64,000 nt of DNA from Saprospiraceae bacterium (lineage in GTDB: Bacteria; Bacteroidota; Bacteroidia; Chitinophagales; Saprospiraceae): the NCBI GenBank assembly GCA_028285545.1, contig JANQPA010000019.1, positions 1 to 64,000 of the forward strand, in the 5' to 3' direction. The translations under genes were made by a program, and so were the position numbers. The notes below the pieces were generated by a model. That model did not search any database. It worked only from the letters and a program-made list of their open reading frames with translations, and was not told the origin of the DNA. Positions within the stretch are counted from its first letter, which is position 1, and each line of letters opens with the position of its first letter. Shown here in pieces: positions 34,734 through 43,025 of the stretch.

Positions 34734-35573
34734 TTAGTTGCTAGTCTTTAAATAAATATTGCCATTAAAACTGTCTATTTTAATTTCTGGGCCTCCTCCA
34801 TTGATAACACCATAGAGCCATTTATCCCGATATTTTTTAATTCGGTCACCATCCCCAGATGGCTCCTTAATGCCAGGTTTTGATGCAGGCATTAATTTAA
34901 TATCAGAGTATAGATCACCATACTCAGTGAAGGCTTTAAAACGTGCTTTTAAGTTATTGGGGAAAGACAAGTCTATATCTCCATTCATACTGGTAAAGAC
35001 CATAGGGGCCTCAAAGATCACCTCATTAAATTGAACAGTGATATTTTTATTAAGAGCATCTGCAATGATGGTACCCCCGACATCAACCAGATCTATTTTG
35101 CCATTATTATTGCTGACATCCAGCTCTCCAATAACTCCTTCAACATAAATATCTCCATCATTTAACAAATCTAGTTTTAGCGAAAATCTTTTGGGGACCA
35201 AAATTTCGAAATCAACAATGATATCTTCAGATGGACCGTTAAAGGACACTGTATTTTCATACTCCTCTAATCCGATTATCAAGTCTCTTTGGAAATATTT
35301 TCTGGATGCACTACCGCCAATTTTGCCTTTTTTTTCAGGCCTTGGGATGGCTTTAATTATTAAGATCTTCCCCTCATATCCTCGTACTTTAACTGAGCCA
35401 AAAGATTGATCGATTATTAGGCGGCCTGGTTTTTCAGGAAAGCTTAAGGAAACACTAATTTCCTGTTGGCTTTGTGCCAAAAGCAGATTGGTATTAATCA
35501 TCCAAAAAATCACAAAAACTCCACTCCAATAAATTTGAGGTCTTATCCTATTTTTAGTTTTAAAATACTTCAT
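34734..35573 (-). CDS. exported DUF4097-like adhesin-type beta-solenoid protein
   Basis: A 279-residue secreted protein with a long N-terminal signal segment (to about LLLAQS). The body is a regular beta pattern: LIIDQSFGSVKVRGYEGKILIIKA, DIYVEGVIGELDVSNNNGKIDLVDVGGTIIADALNKNITVQF. Repeating 'G-x-v/i-x-a-x-t-x-n-G-x-i' units are the signature of the putative-adhesin DUF4097 family. It is the last gene of an ECF sigma / HEAT-repeat partner operon (3-bp gap), so it may be a signal receptor or output of that regulator. Confidence 0.7.
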   Translation of the reverse strand: MKYFKTKNRIRPQIYWSGVFVIFWMINTNLLLAQSQQEISVSLSFPEKPGRLIIDQSFGSVKVRGYEGKILIIKAIPRPEKKGKIGGSASRKYFQRDLIIGLEEYENTVSFNGPSEDIIVDFEILVPKRFSLKLDLLNDGDIYVEGVIGELDVSNNNGKIDLVDVGGTIIADALNKNITVQFNEVIFEAPMVFTSMNGDIDLSFPNNLKARFKAFTEYGDLYSDIKLMPASKPGIKEPSGDGDRIKKYRDKWLYGVINGGGPEIKIDSFNGNIYLKTSN

Positions 35574-35576
35574 CGT

Positions 35577-36335
35577 CTATATTAAATTTTGGATTGACTT
35601 TTCAATCTCTTTTTTAATGGTCTCATTAATTTGGGGTCTTTGCAATAATTTTTCAATAGAATTCAACGATTCATTTTCCTGGAATAAAATCATCAATTTA
35701 ACCAGTTTCAAAATAACCAGAGGAGACTCCTGATATTCCAAAGATTTGATAATGCCTTCTCTGACCTTAGGATCTTCCACAAGTTTTGATAAAGATTCAA
35801 CAGCCGCAATTCTAACATTCACATCTGAATCAGACTGTAAAGTTGTAAAAAGAGCTTCCGTAACCAGTTTGTTAGGACTGGTTAATTTATTGGCTTCACT
35901 ATGGGCTATTAATCGTTTGCTGGTGATGGGCTCTTCAATCAGTTCCAGGATGAGTTGTGTACGCAATCTTTCCGTTTCGACCTTTGCTAATTCGACCGTT
36001 CTAGCCAATTTAGCATTCTGCCACGGAGGATCAAAGCTGGCTATAAGATATCCTATTAACAACAAGGCTATACTTGCTGCAGTACGGCCAAAAATTTTCC
36101 ATTGATACAACTCTCTATTTACATTTCGATCATTGGTATTGGTTATAAGAGGCATAATAATAGAATTGGGCGGATGCATTTTCCTGATGGTGTTTAGCAT
36201 CTCAAATTCGGCCCTATATTCCAACAAATCCGGATCAATATTGGATGAGGAAAAAAATTTCATCAACTCCAATTCTTCCAGATGGCTACTATTGCCCTCA
36301 TAATATCTTTCCAGTATTTTTTTTATTCTATCCAT
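35577..36335 (-). CDS. membrane protein with HEAT repeats, probable anti-sigma factor
   Basis: A 252-residue protein with an N-terminal cytoplasmic segment (MDRIKKILERYYEGNSSHLEELELMKFF, similar to zinc-less anti-sigma domains), one transmembrane helix (about 84-101, TAASIALLLIGYLIASF) and a C-terminal helical repeat region. VTEALFTTLQSDSDVNVRIAAVESLSKLV and VREGIIKSLEYQESPLVILKLVKLMI are HEAT repeats. It overlaps the sigma gene by 8 bp. The layout is typical for a membrane-bound anti-sigma with a periplasmic protein-binding sensor. The role is inferred from context. Confidence 0.7.
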   Translation of the reverse strand: MDRIKKILERYYEGNSSHLEELELMKFFSSSNIDPDLLEYRAEFEMLNTIRKMHPPNSIIMPLITNTNDRNVNRELYQWKIFGRTAASIALLLIGYLIASFDPPWQNAKLARTVELAKVETERLRTQLILELIEEPITSKRLIAHSEANKLTSPNKLVTEALFTTLQSDSDVNVRIAAVESLSKLVEDPKVREGIIKSLEYQESPLVILKLVKLMILFQENESLNSIEKLLQRPQINETIKKEIEKSIQNLI

Positions 36336-36828
36336 GATCGTATTGTTTCTTTAGACTTACCCTTAAATATTTTCTGGTTCTGGAAATGATTTGTCTTAGA
36401 TTTTCCTGAGTAAATCCAGTTAAGTTTTCAATTTCTTCATAGCTGTATCCTTCAATAGTTTTCATCACAAAAATGAGTCTGTGTTTTATCTCTATTTTTT
36501 TGAGGCTATCCATTAGAACCTGCAAAGCTTCTTTTTCTTCATAATTTTGATAAAACTTTAAATTTCGATTTCCAATTTTGGGTAGGATTTGATTTTTGAA
36601 TAAATGCTGCCTTTTATTCAAATCAAAACAAAGGTTTTTAATGACCCGAATTCCATAAGCCTCCACATTGTCCATCTTTTTTAAAAGATTTTTCTTTTTC
36701 CAAAGGATTAATAAGGTTTCCTGAGTTAAATCTGAAGCATCTTCTTCATTTAACAGCATTACATAAGCCATTCGGTATAGCTTATCTTTTATTCGAATCA
36801 ATTCATTTTGAAATTCGCCATCCTCCAT
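36328..36828 (-). CDS. ECF RNA polymerase sigma factor
   Basis: A 166-residue ECF sigma factor. I start at ATG 36828 (MEDGEFQNEL); the frame is open to 36996, but the extra 56 residues resemble nothing in the family. Region 2 is YRMAYVMLLNEEDASDLTQETLLILWKKK, region 4 is IEGYSYEEIENLTGFTQENLRQIISRTRKYLRV. It overlaps the HEAT-repeat partner gene. Controlled targets are unknown, but the DUF4097 gene is in its operon. Confidence 0.88.
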   Translation of the reverse strand: MEDGEFQNELIRIKDKLYRMAYVMLLNEEDASDLTQETLLILWKKKNLLKKMDNVEAYGIRVIKNLCFDLNKRQHLFKNQILPKIGNRNLKFYQNYEEKEALQVLMDSLKKIEIKHRLIFVMKTIEGYSYEEIENLTGFTQENLRQIISRTRKYLRVSLKKQYDHG

Positions 36829-37085
36829 AGTTATTAGGAAAACTACTGAGTTGGCATTTCGTGACAAGAAGGGAATATTTTTTTGACCTACGGGGTTACG
36901 GAAAATAAAGTCAAGCTGACAAGTAATGCCGCTTTGGTTGCAATTTTTAACAATTAGGTAGCATACAAAGTGCCATGCAACATATTTAATAATCAAAGCT
37001 ACAATTCTATTAACAAAAGGAATTAGCTGCTCTTACCTTTGGATCAAGAACAATAAAACAATTTTGAACCCTTAAAAACGAAATC

Positions 37086-37256
37086 ATGAAATCACAAAAA
37101 TTTTTGGTATTCGAAACAGCAGTTTTTTTGATTACCTGCGCCGTGATTGGTTTATTAATTCTGCTTAACCAAAGTGCAATCTTTGAGCTATTTGATAATG
37201 TCCAATCTCAAGCAAATGAAATAAGCAGAGTGGTATATAAGCCTGCCTCCTATTAA
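37086..37256 (+). CDS. small single-pass membrane protein
   Basis: A 56-codon frame with a strong hydrophobic segment (VFETAVFLITCAVIGLLILLNQSAIF) and a polar tail ending KPASY. The ATG is well placed 65 bp before the next ATG at 37322, with normal AT-rich coding use and no alternative frame of note. It probably is translated, alone or with the NTF2-like gene. Function unknown. Confidence 0.55.
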   Translation: MKSQKFLVFETAVFLITCAVIGLLILLNQSAIFELFDNVQSQANEISRVVYKPASY

Positions 37257-37321
37257 TAAACTTTTATAGCTATAAAATTTAATAACTCCATTTTTTAATT
37301 AATCTAATAAAAACTATTATC

Positions 37322-37855
37322 ATGAAATCCTTATTTCTTTCTTTTTCTCTACTGGTATTTTCTTTCACTCTTTTTGCACAAACACCAGAGGATAAGCAAG
37401 CTATTCAGAATCTAGTAAAAACAATGGCCGAGGGATGGACAGCAGGCAGTGGTGAACAGATTGCCAGTGTATTTGCTGCTGAACACGACTTTGTTGTCTG
37501 GAATGGATATTATATGAAAAATATGAGTCCGAAGCTTACTACAAAAAGTTTCGATGGTATCCTTAGTAGTATTTACAAGGATACTCAACATTTTGCCACC
37601 ATTGACAAAATTAAATTTATCAGGAAAGATGTGGCCCTTATCCATGTTTTTGCAGCCATAGCAAAAAAAGGAGAAGGCCGGCCAGCAGACCCGGAAGTCT
37701 TATGGACAGGATTACTTACTAAGGAAAATGGTTCCTGGAAAATTGTGTCTTTCCATAATCTAGATCTGGAAGTTTTTGAGAATGAAGAAACACGAAAAAG
37801 GGCCCCCATGCCCACTTCTGTTATGTATGCTGGTTGGTATTCAGAGAACAAATAA
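37322..37855 (+). CDS. exported NTF2-like (SnoaL/DUF4440) protein
   Basis: A 177-residue protein with a signal peptide (1-19, ending LFAQT). The cone-shaped NTF2 fold is suggested by KQAIQNLVKTMAEGWTAGSGEQIASVFAAEHDFVVWNGYYMKN, then TIDKIKFIRKDVALIHVFAAIAK and NGSWKIVSFHNLDL. Members include SgcJ/EcaC-like and steroid-isomerase-like enzymes or simple binding proteins; residues alone do not settle the activity. Followed by a 12-bp hairpin. Confidence 0.75.
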   Translation: MKSLFLSFSLLVFSFTLFAQTPEDKQAIQNLVKTMAEGWTAGSGEQIASVFAAEHDFVVWNGYYMKNMSPKLTTKSFDGILSSIYKDTQHFATIDKIKFIRKDVALIHVFAAIAKKGEGRPADPEVLWTGLLTKENGSWKIVSFHNLDLEVFENEETRKRAPMPTSVMYAGWYSENK

Positions 37856-37887
37856 ACCTGTTATAGTAGATTCCCTAATTAATCAGG

Positions 37888-37922
37888 ACACTGAATAGTT
37901 GAATTTCATTACTATTCAGTGT
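37888..37922 (+). terminator. 12-bp perfect hairpin after the NTF2-like gene
   Basis: ACACTGAATAGT (37888-37899), 11-nt loop, ACTATTCAGTGT (37911-37922). No clear U tract follows, so it is a moderate terminator candidate. Confidence 0.5.
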
Positions 37923-37995
37923 TCATCAAAACCCTATAAGCATTAGAAATAAAAGGAAATTCCCTAATTTCAAAAATCAAAAAGAACAATTGCAT

Positions 37996-40809
37996 ATGCG
38001 TGGAATTTTGATTCTCTTATTTACAATTTGGAGTTTTGCAGTTTGGAGTCAATCTAATTCTACCACTCTTTTCCTTGACAACAACCTATTTGAATCAAAG
38101 GAACTCAATGCTTTCATGAGTTTATACACAGATGTGAGTGGGGCATTGACTATCGAAGATATTCTATCTGAACAAAGAGATTTTCAGCCTAATTTTTCCC
38201 AAAATCAAAAGACCCTCTACCCTGCTGCCCATTGGTTGAAAATTAATATAAAGGCAGAAGAAAATATTACTTCCCATTGGTTAATCTTTAAATCTGATAA
38301 TAATGTCTCAAAGTATCTGACCTTTCTGAGTTATGTAGATGTGTTTTTTGTAAAAAATGAAAAGGTTGCTCAACATAAAAAGTCAGGTTATTATGTGCCT
38401 AAAAAAGAAAAGGCCATCCCGGAGAGAGCTGCTGTTAATGCCATTCCATTTTCAATGAATAAAGGTGATTCGATAAGCCTTTTCATCCGTGTCGGTCAGG
38501 TCCATAAAACTTATGAAACCCAACTTCGGCTGGAATTAAGCCGTCCGATAGTGAATATTTCCAACACTCAGAAAAAATATGCGTGGGTGATTTTTGGAAG
38601 CCAGGTGATGTATGCCATGATTGGATTTTATATGCTGGTATTTTGGCTATTTGTAAAAAACCCATCCTATCTATACTTTGGAATCTTTTGCCTCCTTTTT
38701 AGCTTACATTATTTAAACTTAGAGCCTGTTTCTAGTTATGTAGACCGCTTTTTCCCCAATAACCCACATAACATGAAATGGCTCAAAGTTATTAATCAAG
38801 GTTCTAGTCTCTTTTTCCTCCTATTTGGTCGTTCCTTTTCTGAGGTTAAATCCCGGCTCCCAAAATGGGATAAATATCTACTTTTAGTAATTTTCTTTTA
38901 TCTGTTAATCTACTTCAACAATTTTTTAAAAGTCATAGCTGAACCCTATGTTGACAATCCGCTTGTATCCTTTATTGCAGTATTTATTTTAATACTCCCT
39001 TTAGCAATAAAATTTATTCTGGGTAAGCATATTTTTGCTAAAATTTTTGGCATTGGAATCCTATTTTTTCAATTCTGGAACTGTATGGGCATTCTTTGGA
39101 ATTTTGGCCTTGTTTCCCTCCCTTTCAATCCCTGGCCAATAGGTCAAATTGGCTTATTGATGATTTATGCTTTTGGACTGGGGTATAAGTTATTGGACAG
39201 CCAAAAGCAAAAGGCCAAAGCCGATCGTATACATGAATTAGATAAGATAAAATCACGTTTTTTTGCAAACATCAGTCACGAGTTTCGGACCCCGCTTTCC
39301 TTAATTTTGGGACCGATCAACCAGTCAATGGAAAATATACCTGCCAGTGAATCAATAGGAGATAATGACGAAATTCCAGTCAAAGGGAAACATTTAAAAA
39401 TTGTAAAAAGAAATGCCATCCGACTCCAAAATCTGGTAGATCAATTATTAGATTTATCCAAACTGGATAATGGAAAAATGAATTTGAAAGTTGCCGAAGG
39501 GAATATCATTCAATTTATTCGGTCAATTGTTTTTTCCTTCGAAAGTCTTGCGGAACGAAGGCATATACACTTTCATACCAGTTTTCCCAACCAATTAAAA
39601 GAGACTTATTTTGATAAGGATAAATTAGAAAAAATATTGGTCAACCTTCTTTCCAATGCTTTTAAATTCACCCCCGAACATGGAAGAGTAAGTGTCTCTG
39701 TAAAAGCTGAAAAGGGGCAGCTAAAAATTCAGATTAGTGATTCCGGAAATGGAATGTATGATGAGGAGATTGAAAAAATCTTTGACCGTTTTTATCAAGT
39801 AGAAGGAACAGAGGCAAAAGGAAGTGGTATTGGATTATCATTGGTCAAAGAATTAGTAGACCTCCACAATGGACAAATAAGTGTTGACAGTATAAAAGAT
39901 AAGGGGACGACCTTCAAAATAAGTCTCCCTTACCAGAAAGCTGATTTTGATCCTGGAACCATTACTTCTATTTCAAAAGAAATTACTCCCTCTCAAAATG
40001 CTTTTATGCAGGAGGAATTGGTGAAATCTGATAATACAGCCAAAGAGCCTGGAAGAAAAATCCCTGAATTGCCTATAGCATTAGTAGTAGAGGATAATCC
40101 AGATTTACGACAATACATCACCGAAAATATTGAGCAGTTTTATCAAGTTATCTCTGCTAAAAATGGTAAAGAAGGGGAAACAATAGCTTTTGAAAAGATT
40201 CCCGATATCATTATCAGTGATGTCATGATGCCTAAAAAAAGTGGATTTGAATTATGTGATGAGTTGAAAAAAGATAGTAGAACAAGCCACATTCCTATCA
40301 TTTTATTAACAGCCAAAGCAGGCCAGGAGCATAAAATCACCGGCTTGGAACAAGGTGCTGATGAATATTTGACCAAACCTTTTGATGTAAGGGAATTAAT
40401 TGTACGTATGTCTAACCTTATTAATCAGAGACAAAGACTTAGAGAAAAATTTAGTGGAGAACTAAAAATTGGTCCATCCAAGATCATTCTTCCCTCAATC
40501 GATGAGCGGTTTTTAAGGGATGTTATGATTAAAATAGAAGAAAACATAGGAAATGAGTTTTTTACTGTAGAAGAATTAGCAAGCTCCATTGGTTTCAGCA
40601 GATCTCAATTACATCGCAAGATTAAAGCACTAACTGGAAAAAGCAGTAATCAACTGATTCGGGAATTTCGATTGACGAGAGCTAAAGAATTATTGGAACA
40701 AAAAAGTGCCACCGTTTCTGAAATTGCTTATGAGGTTGGCTACTCCAATTTATCTTATTTCACCAAGAGTTATAAAGATGCTTTTGGGGTTTTACCATCG
40801 GAGGTATAA
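37996..40809 (+). CDS. hybrid sensor histidine kinase / response regulator with AraC output
   Basis: A 937-residue one-protein two-component system. I start at ATG 37996, which exposes the signal peptide MRGILILLFTIWSFAVWSQ (a TTG two codons earlier is also open). Residues about 20-180 form a periplasmic 7TMR-DISM-type sensor, and about 185-400 contain seven TM helices. The HisKA motif FANISHEFRTPLSLIL has the phospho-His near residue 428, and the ATPase N and G boxes are ILVNLLSNAFKFTP and GSGIGLSLVKELV. The receiver domain has ISDVMMPKKSG with Asp near 741. An AraC helix-turn-helix (AKELLEQKSATVSEIAYEVGYSNLSYFTKSYKDAFGVLPSE) ends the protein. It lacks the Reg_prop propeller seen in many Bacteroidota hybrids. 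Confidence 0.93.
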   Translation: MRGILILLFTIWSFAVWSQSNSTTLFLDNNLFESKELNAFMSLYTDVSGALTIEDILSEQRDFQPNFSQNQKTLYPAAHWLKINIKAEENITSHWLIFKSDNNVSKYLTFLSYVDVFFVKNEKVAQHKKSGYYVPKKEKAIPERAAVNAIPFSMNKGDSISLFIRVGQVHKTYETQLRLELSRPIVNISNTQKKYAWVIFGSQVMYAMIGFYMLVFWLFVKNPSYLYFGIFCLLFSLHYLNLEPVSSYVDRFFPNNPHNMKWLKVINQGSSLFFLLFGRSFSEVKSRLPKWDKYLLLVIFFYLLIYFNNFLKVIAEPYVDNPLVSFIAVFILILPLAIKFILGKHIFAKIFGIGILFFQFWNCMGILWNFGLVSLPFNPWPIGQIGLLMIYAFGLGYKLLDSQKQKAKADRIHELDKIKSRFFANISHEFRTPLSLILGPINQSMENIPASESIGDNDEIPVKGKHLKIVKRNAIRLQNLVDQLLDLSKLDNGKMNLKVAEGNIIQFIRSIVFSFESLAERRHIHFHTSFPNQLKETYFDKDKLEKILVNLLSNAFKFTPEHGRVSVSVKAEKGQLKIQISDSGNGMYDEEIEKIFDRFYQVEGTEAKGSGIGLSLVKELVDLHNGQISVDSIKDKGTTFKISLPYQKADFDPGTITSISKEITPSQNAFMQEELVKSDNTAKEPGRKIPELPIALVVEDNPDLRQYITENIEQFYQVISAKNGKEGETIAFEKIPDIIISDVMMPKKSGFELCDELKKDSRTSHIPIILLTAKAGQEHKITGLEQGADEYLTKPFDVRELIVRMSNLINQRQRLREKFSGELKIGPSKIILPSIDERFLRDVMIKIEENIGNEFFTVEELASSIGFSRSQLHRKIKALTGKSSNQLIREFRLTRAKELLEQKSATVSEIAYEVGYSNLSYFTKSYKDAFGVLPSEV

Positions 40810-40812
40810 TAT

Positions 40813-40898
40813 TTGGGGTATTAGGGTATTAGGGTATTAGGGTATTGGGCATTGGGTATTGGGTATTGGGTATTGGGTATTGGGTATTGGGTATTGGA
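40813..40898. repeat. short tandem repeat switching from an 8-mer to a 7-mer
   Basis: Begins as TTAGGGTA octamers (about three copies) and continues as TTGGGTA heptamers (about eight copies, one TTGGGCA variant). It lies in the 113-bp gap between the convergent hybrid kinase and serine-hydrolase genes. Confidence 0.85.
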
Positions 40899-40922
40899 AA
40901 GCTATTTAATTTTAGATTTTAT

Positions 40923-42002
40923 TTATTGGGTAGTTGCGATTATTTTTTTTACAATTTCCAGAAATGTATCAAATCCCAGTTCCTGATCTCCATCTGTATC
41001 ATGTTCTGCCGTGGAAACCACCAGAAGGTTTTTAGCAGGAACAATAGCTGCAAACTGACCACCGCTACCAGCCATAAAATAGATGCCTTCTTTTTCATTG
41101 ATCCACCAATGATACCCAAAGGAATAATCAGAAACAACACCAGTATCCGTTTGAGTAGTGGTCATTTTGTTAATCCAGCTGCTAGTGATCAGCTGTTCGC
41201 CCTTCCAGTTTCCCTGGTTTAAGACCAATTGAGCAATTTTGGCCATTTCCCTAGGGGTAGTTGAAATTCCGTGCCCTCCTACATTATAACCATCGTACTT
41301 TAACCAGGAATAATTGGTGAATCCTATTTTAGAAAATAAAAGTTCATCTGCCCAGGCCTCAAGGGTTCGTCCAAGAGCACTTTGGATGCAGGCCCCTGCC
41401 AAATGAGAATCTCCGCTACTGTAATGAAATTGTTGGCCAGGCTCAGAAAACATGGGCATACCAAGGAGAAAATTAAGTGTATTGCCCTGTTCATTTTGTA
41501 AAAGAATTGAAAAATCAGCAACTTCATCAAAGTCAATACCAGAGCGCATGGTCAATAGATTCTCTAAGCTTATACTGTTTTTATCGGGATGTTCTTTTAA
41601 GTCATCAGACAAATAATTCGATATAGGGTCATTAATATCTTTGATAATTTCTTTTTCAATAGCCAGGCCCGTTAAAATTCCGAGTACTTGTTTGGTGCAA
41701 GACCAAATCGGTTGGGTGATGCTAATGTCGTTTTCGTCTTTGAAATATGTTTCTGCTAGTAATTTATTATTTCTAAAAACTAATAGACTTCTTAACTGAT
41801 ATAATGACCCATCTTCCTGAAGGGCTCTAAAAATATTGGATAATTTTGCTTCATCCATATTTTCTTGATTGGGAGTAGCAATTTCCCAGCCATCTTGAAT
41901 ATCTCTAGGTTGTATTCCTGTAAAGGGTAAAAAGGGAGATTCCTCTTTTAAACAAGCAGTAATAAACACGCTCAAAAGCAAAAAAAAGAGATATTTTTTC
42001 AT
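40923..42002 (-). CDS. class-C beta-lactamase-like serine hydrolase lipoprotein
   Basis: A 359-residue lipoprotein with signal MKKYLFFLLLSVFITAC (lipobox ITAC, lipidated Cys17). SxxK is SCTK in IWSCTKQVLG; the second motif is YSS in FHYSSGDSHLAG instead of YxN; GSGGQ replaces the third KTG motif. The protein has the length of class-C penicillin-recognising esterases/amidases. It overlaps the upstream barrel gene by 4 bp (ATGA) and so is coupled to it. Likely an envelope esterase or amidase. Confidence 0.83.
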   Translation of the reverse strand: MKKYLFFLLLSVFITACLKEESPFLPFTGIQPRDIQDGWEIATPNQENMDEAKLSNIFRALQEDGSLYQLRSLLVFRNNKLLAETYFKDENDISITQPIWSCTKQVLGILTGLAIEKEIIKDINDPISNYLSDDLKEHPDKNSISLENLLTMRSGIDFDEVADFSILLQNEQGNTLNFLLGMPMFSEPGQQFHYSSGDSHLAGACIQSALGRTLEAWADELLFSKIGFTNYSWLKYDGYNVGGHGISTTPREMAKIAQLVLNQGNWKGEQLITSSWINKMTTTQTDTGVVSDYSFGYHWWINEKEGIYFMAGSGGQFAAIVPAKNLLVVSTAEHDTDGDQELGFDTFLEIVKKIIATTQ

Positions 42003-42769
42003 GATTTAGATTTCTTAAAAAACCAGGTATAATGAATGGAATGGCTTAATTGTCGGAATGCTGCTTGGTCATAATAGGCCAGGAATTCTAATTGGTATGA
42101 AAGGGCCTTCCATCGTTTTTTCCCTTCCCAAAGAAGAGAGATATTTAATTTGGTTTGTTGATAAGTATCCTGGCTTCCAAAAATCATATTTTGGTGTATA
42201 TCCCTAAAATTATCGCCTATCTTGGTAGAAAAAAAGTAGGGATCTCTCTCCAAGTCAGGCCTGCTGCTCCATCCTAAAAGAGAATGATCCAACTGGGTTA
42301 TTATTTTTTTACTTCCCAACTCAAAAAAGGCAGTAGCATTCAATTCAAGGTTATAATTAGACATCCAAATAATTGGACCGGCATGTAAATCAGGATAATT
42401 ATAAACAGAATACTGAGCTCGAAGCCCTGGCCCCAAATAGAGGTTTAGTTTTTCACTATTCACAACACCAAAGGAATAATGAGTATTAAGGGGTGCAAAG
42501 GTCCATTTGAAACCCCAGGTTCCGATGGTCGTTTTACCTCCTCCAGCTAATAAAACCGAATATTGAAAGTATCGCTGATCATCTAATAATTGATTTCCAA
42601 AAGCTAAACTTAAATCAGGGCCCCTAAAAACAAGTCCGTGATTCAACTCATCTTTTAGTTCGAGATAAGAAATACCTAAAGAAAGATAATTACCTTGATA
42701 AGTCCATTTCTGAGAAAAAAGAAAGGTAGGCAGTAAAATAAGGTGAATTAGGCTTATCCATTGTTTCAT
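41999..42769 (-). CDS. probable outer-membrane beta-barrel protein
   Basis: A 256-residue protein with a signal peptide (1-19, ending TFLFSQ). The mature part alternates hydrophobic and polar residues with many aromatic girdles: WTYQGNYLSLGISYLEL, YFQYSVLLAGGGKTTIGTWGFKWTF, LNLYLGPGLRAQYSV, ending HSIHYTWFFKKSKS. It fits a 10-12-strand outer-membrane barrel. No named family recognised. Operon partner of the serine hydrolase lipoprotein. An inverted repeat lies 5 bp upstream of the ATG. Confidence 0.6.
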   Translation of the reverse strand: MKQWISLIHLILLPTFLFSQKWTYQGNYLSLGISYLELKDELNHGLVFRGPDLSLAFGNQLLDDQRYFQYSVLLAGGGKTTIGTWGFKWTFAPLNTHYSFGVVNSEKLNLYLGPGLRAQYSVYNYPDLHAGPIIWMSNYNLELNATAFFELGSKKIITQLDHSLLGWSSRPDLERDPYFFSTKIGDNFRDIHQNMIFGSQDTYQQTKLNISLLWEGKKRWKALSYQLEFLAYYDQAAFRQLSHSIHYTWFFKKSKS

Positions 42770-42774
42770 ATTCC

Positions 42775-42824
42775 TGTCAGGTAAAGGGATTTAATCCCAA
42801 TTGATCATTTTCATTTACCTGACA
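42775..42824. promoter_or_regulatory. nested inverted repeats before the barrel gene
   Basis: TGTCAGGTAAA (42775-42785) and TTTACCTGACA (42814-42824) are perfect 11-bp arms. Between them GGGATT-T-AATCCC forms a second palindrome. It starts 5 bp from the start codon, so it would fold in the 5' leader or act as an operator. The rest of 42825-43025 shows nothing further. Confidence 0.5.
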
Positions 42825-43025
42825 AAAGTGCATGCAATATGAGCTATCAATCAATGACAATAATCATTAATTACATACATTACACTTGTAACCATCATCA
42901 TCATTTTTAAATCAACCCTTCCAACATTAATTCGTTTTATTAGAGGCTTTTAGATACGGACAATTACTGACATTCACCGTCTAGAAATTTTAAATTAATT
43001 GATTAATCCAAGTCTATGCAGGTAT

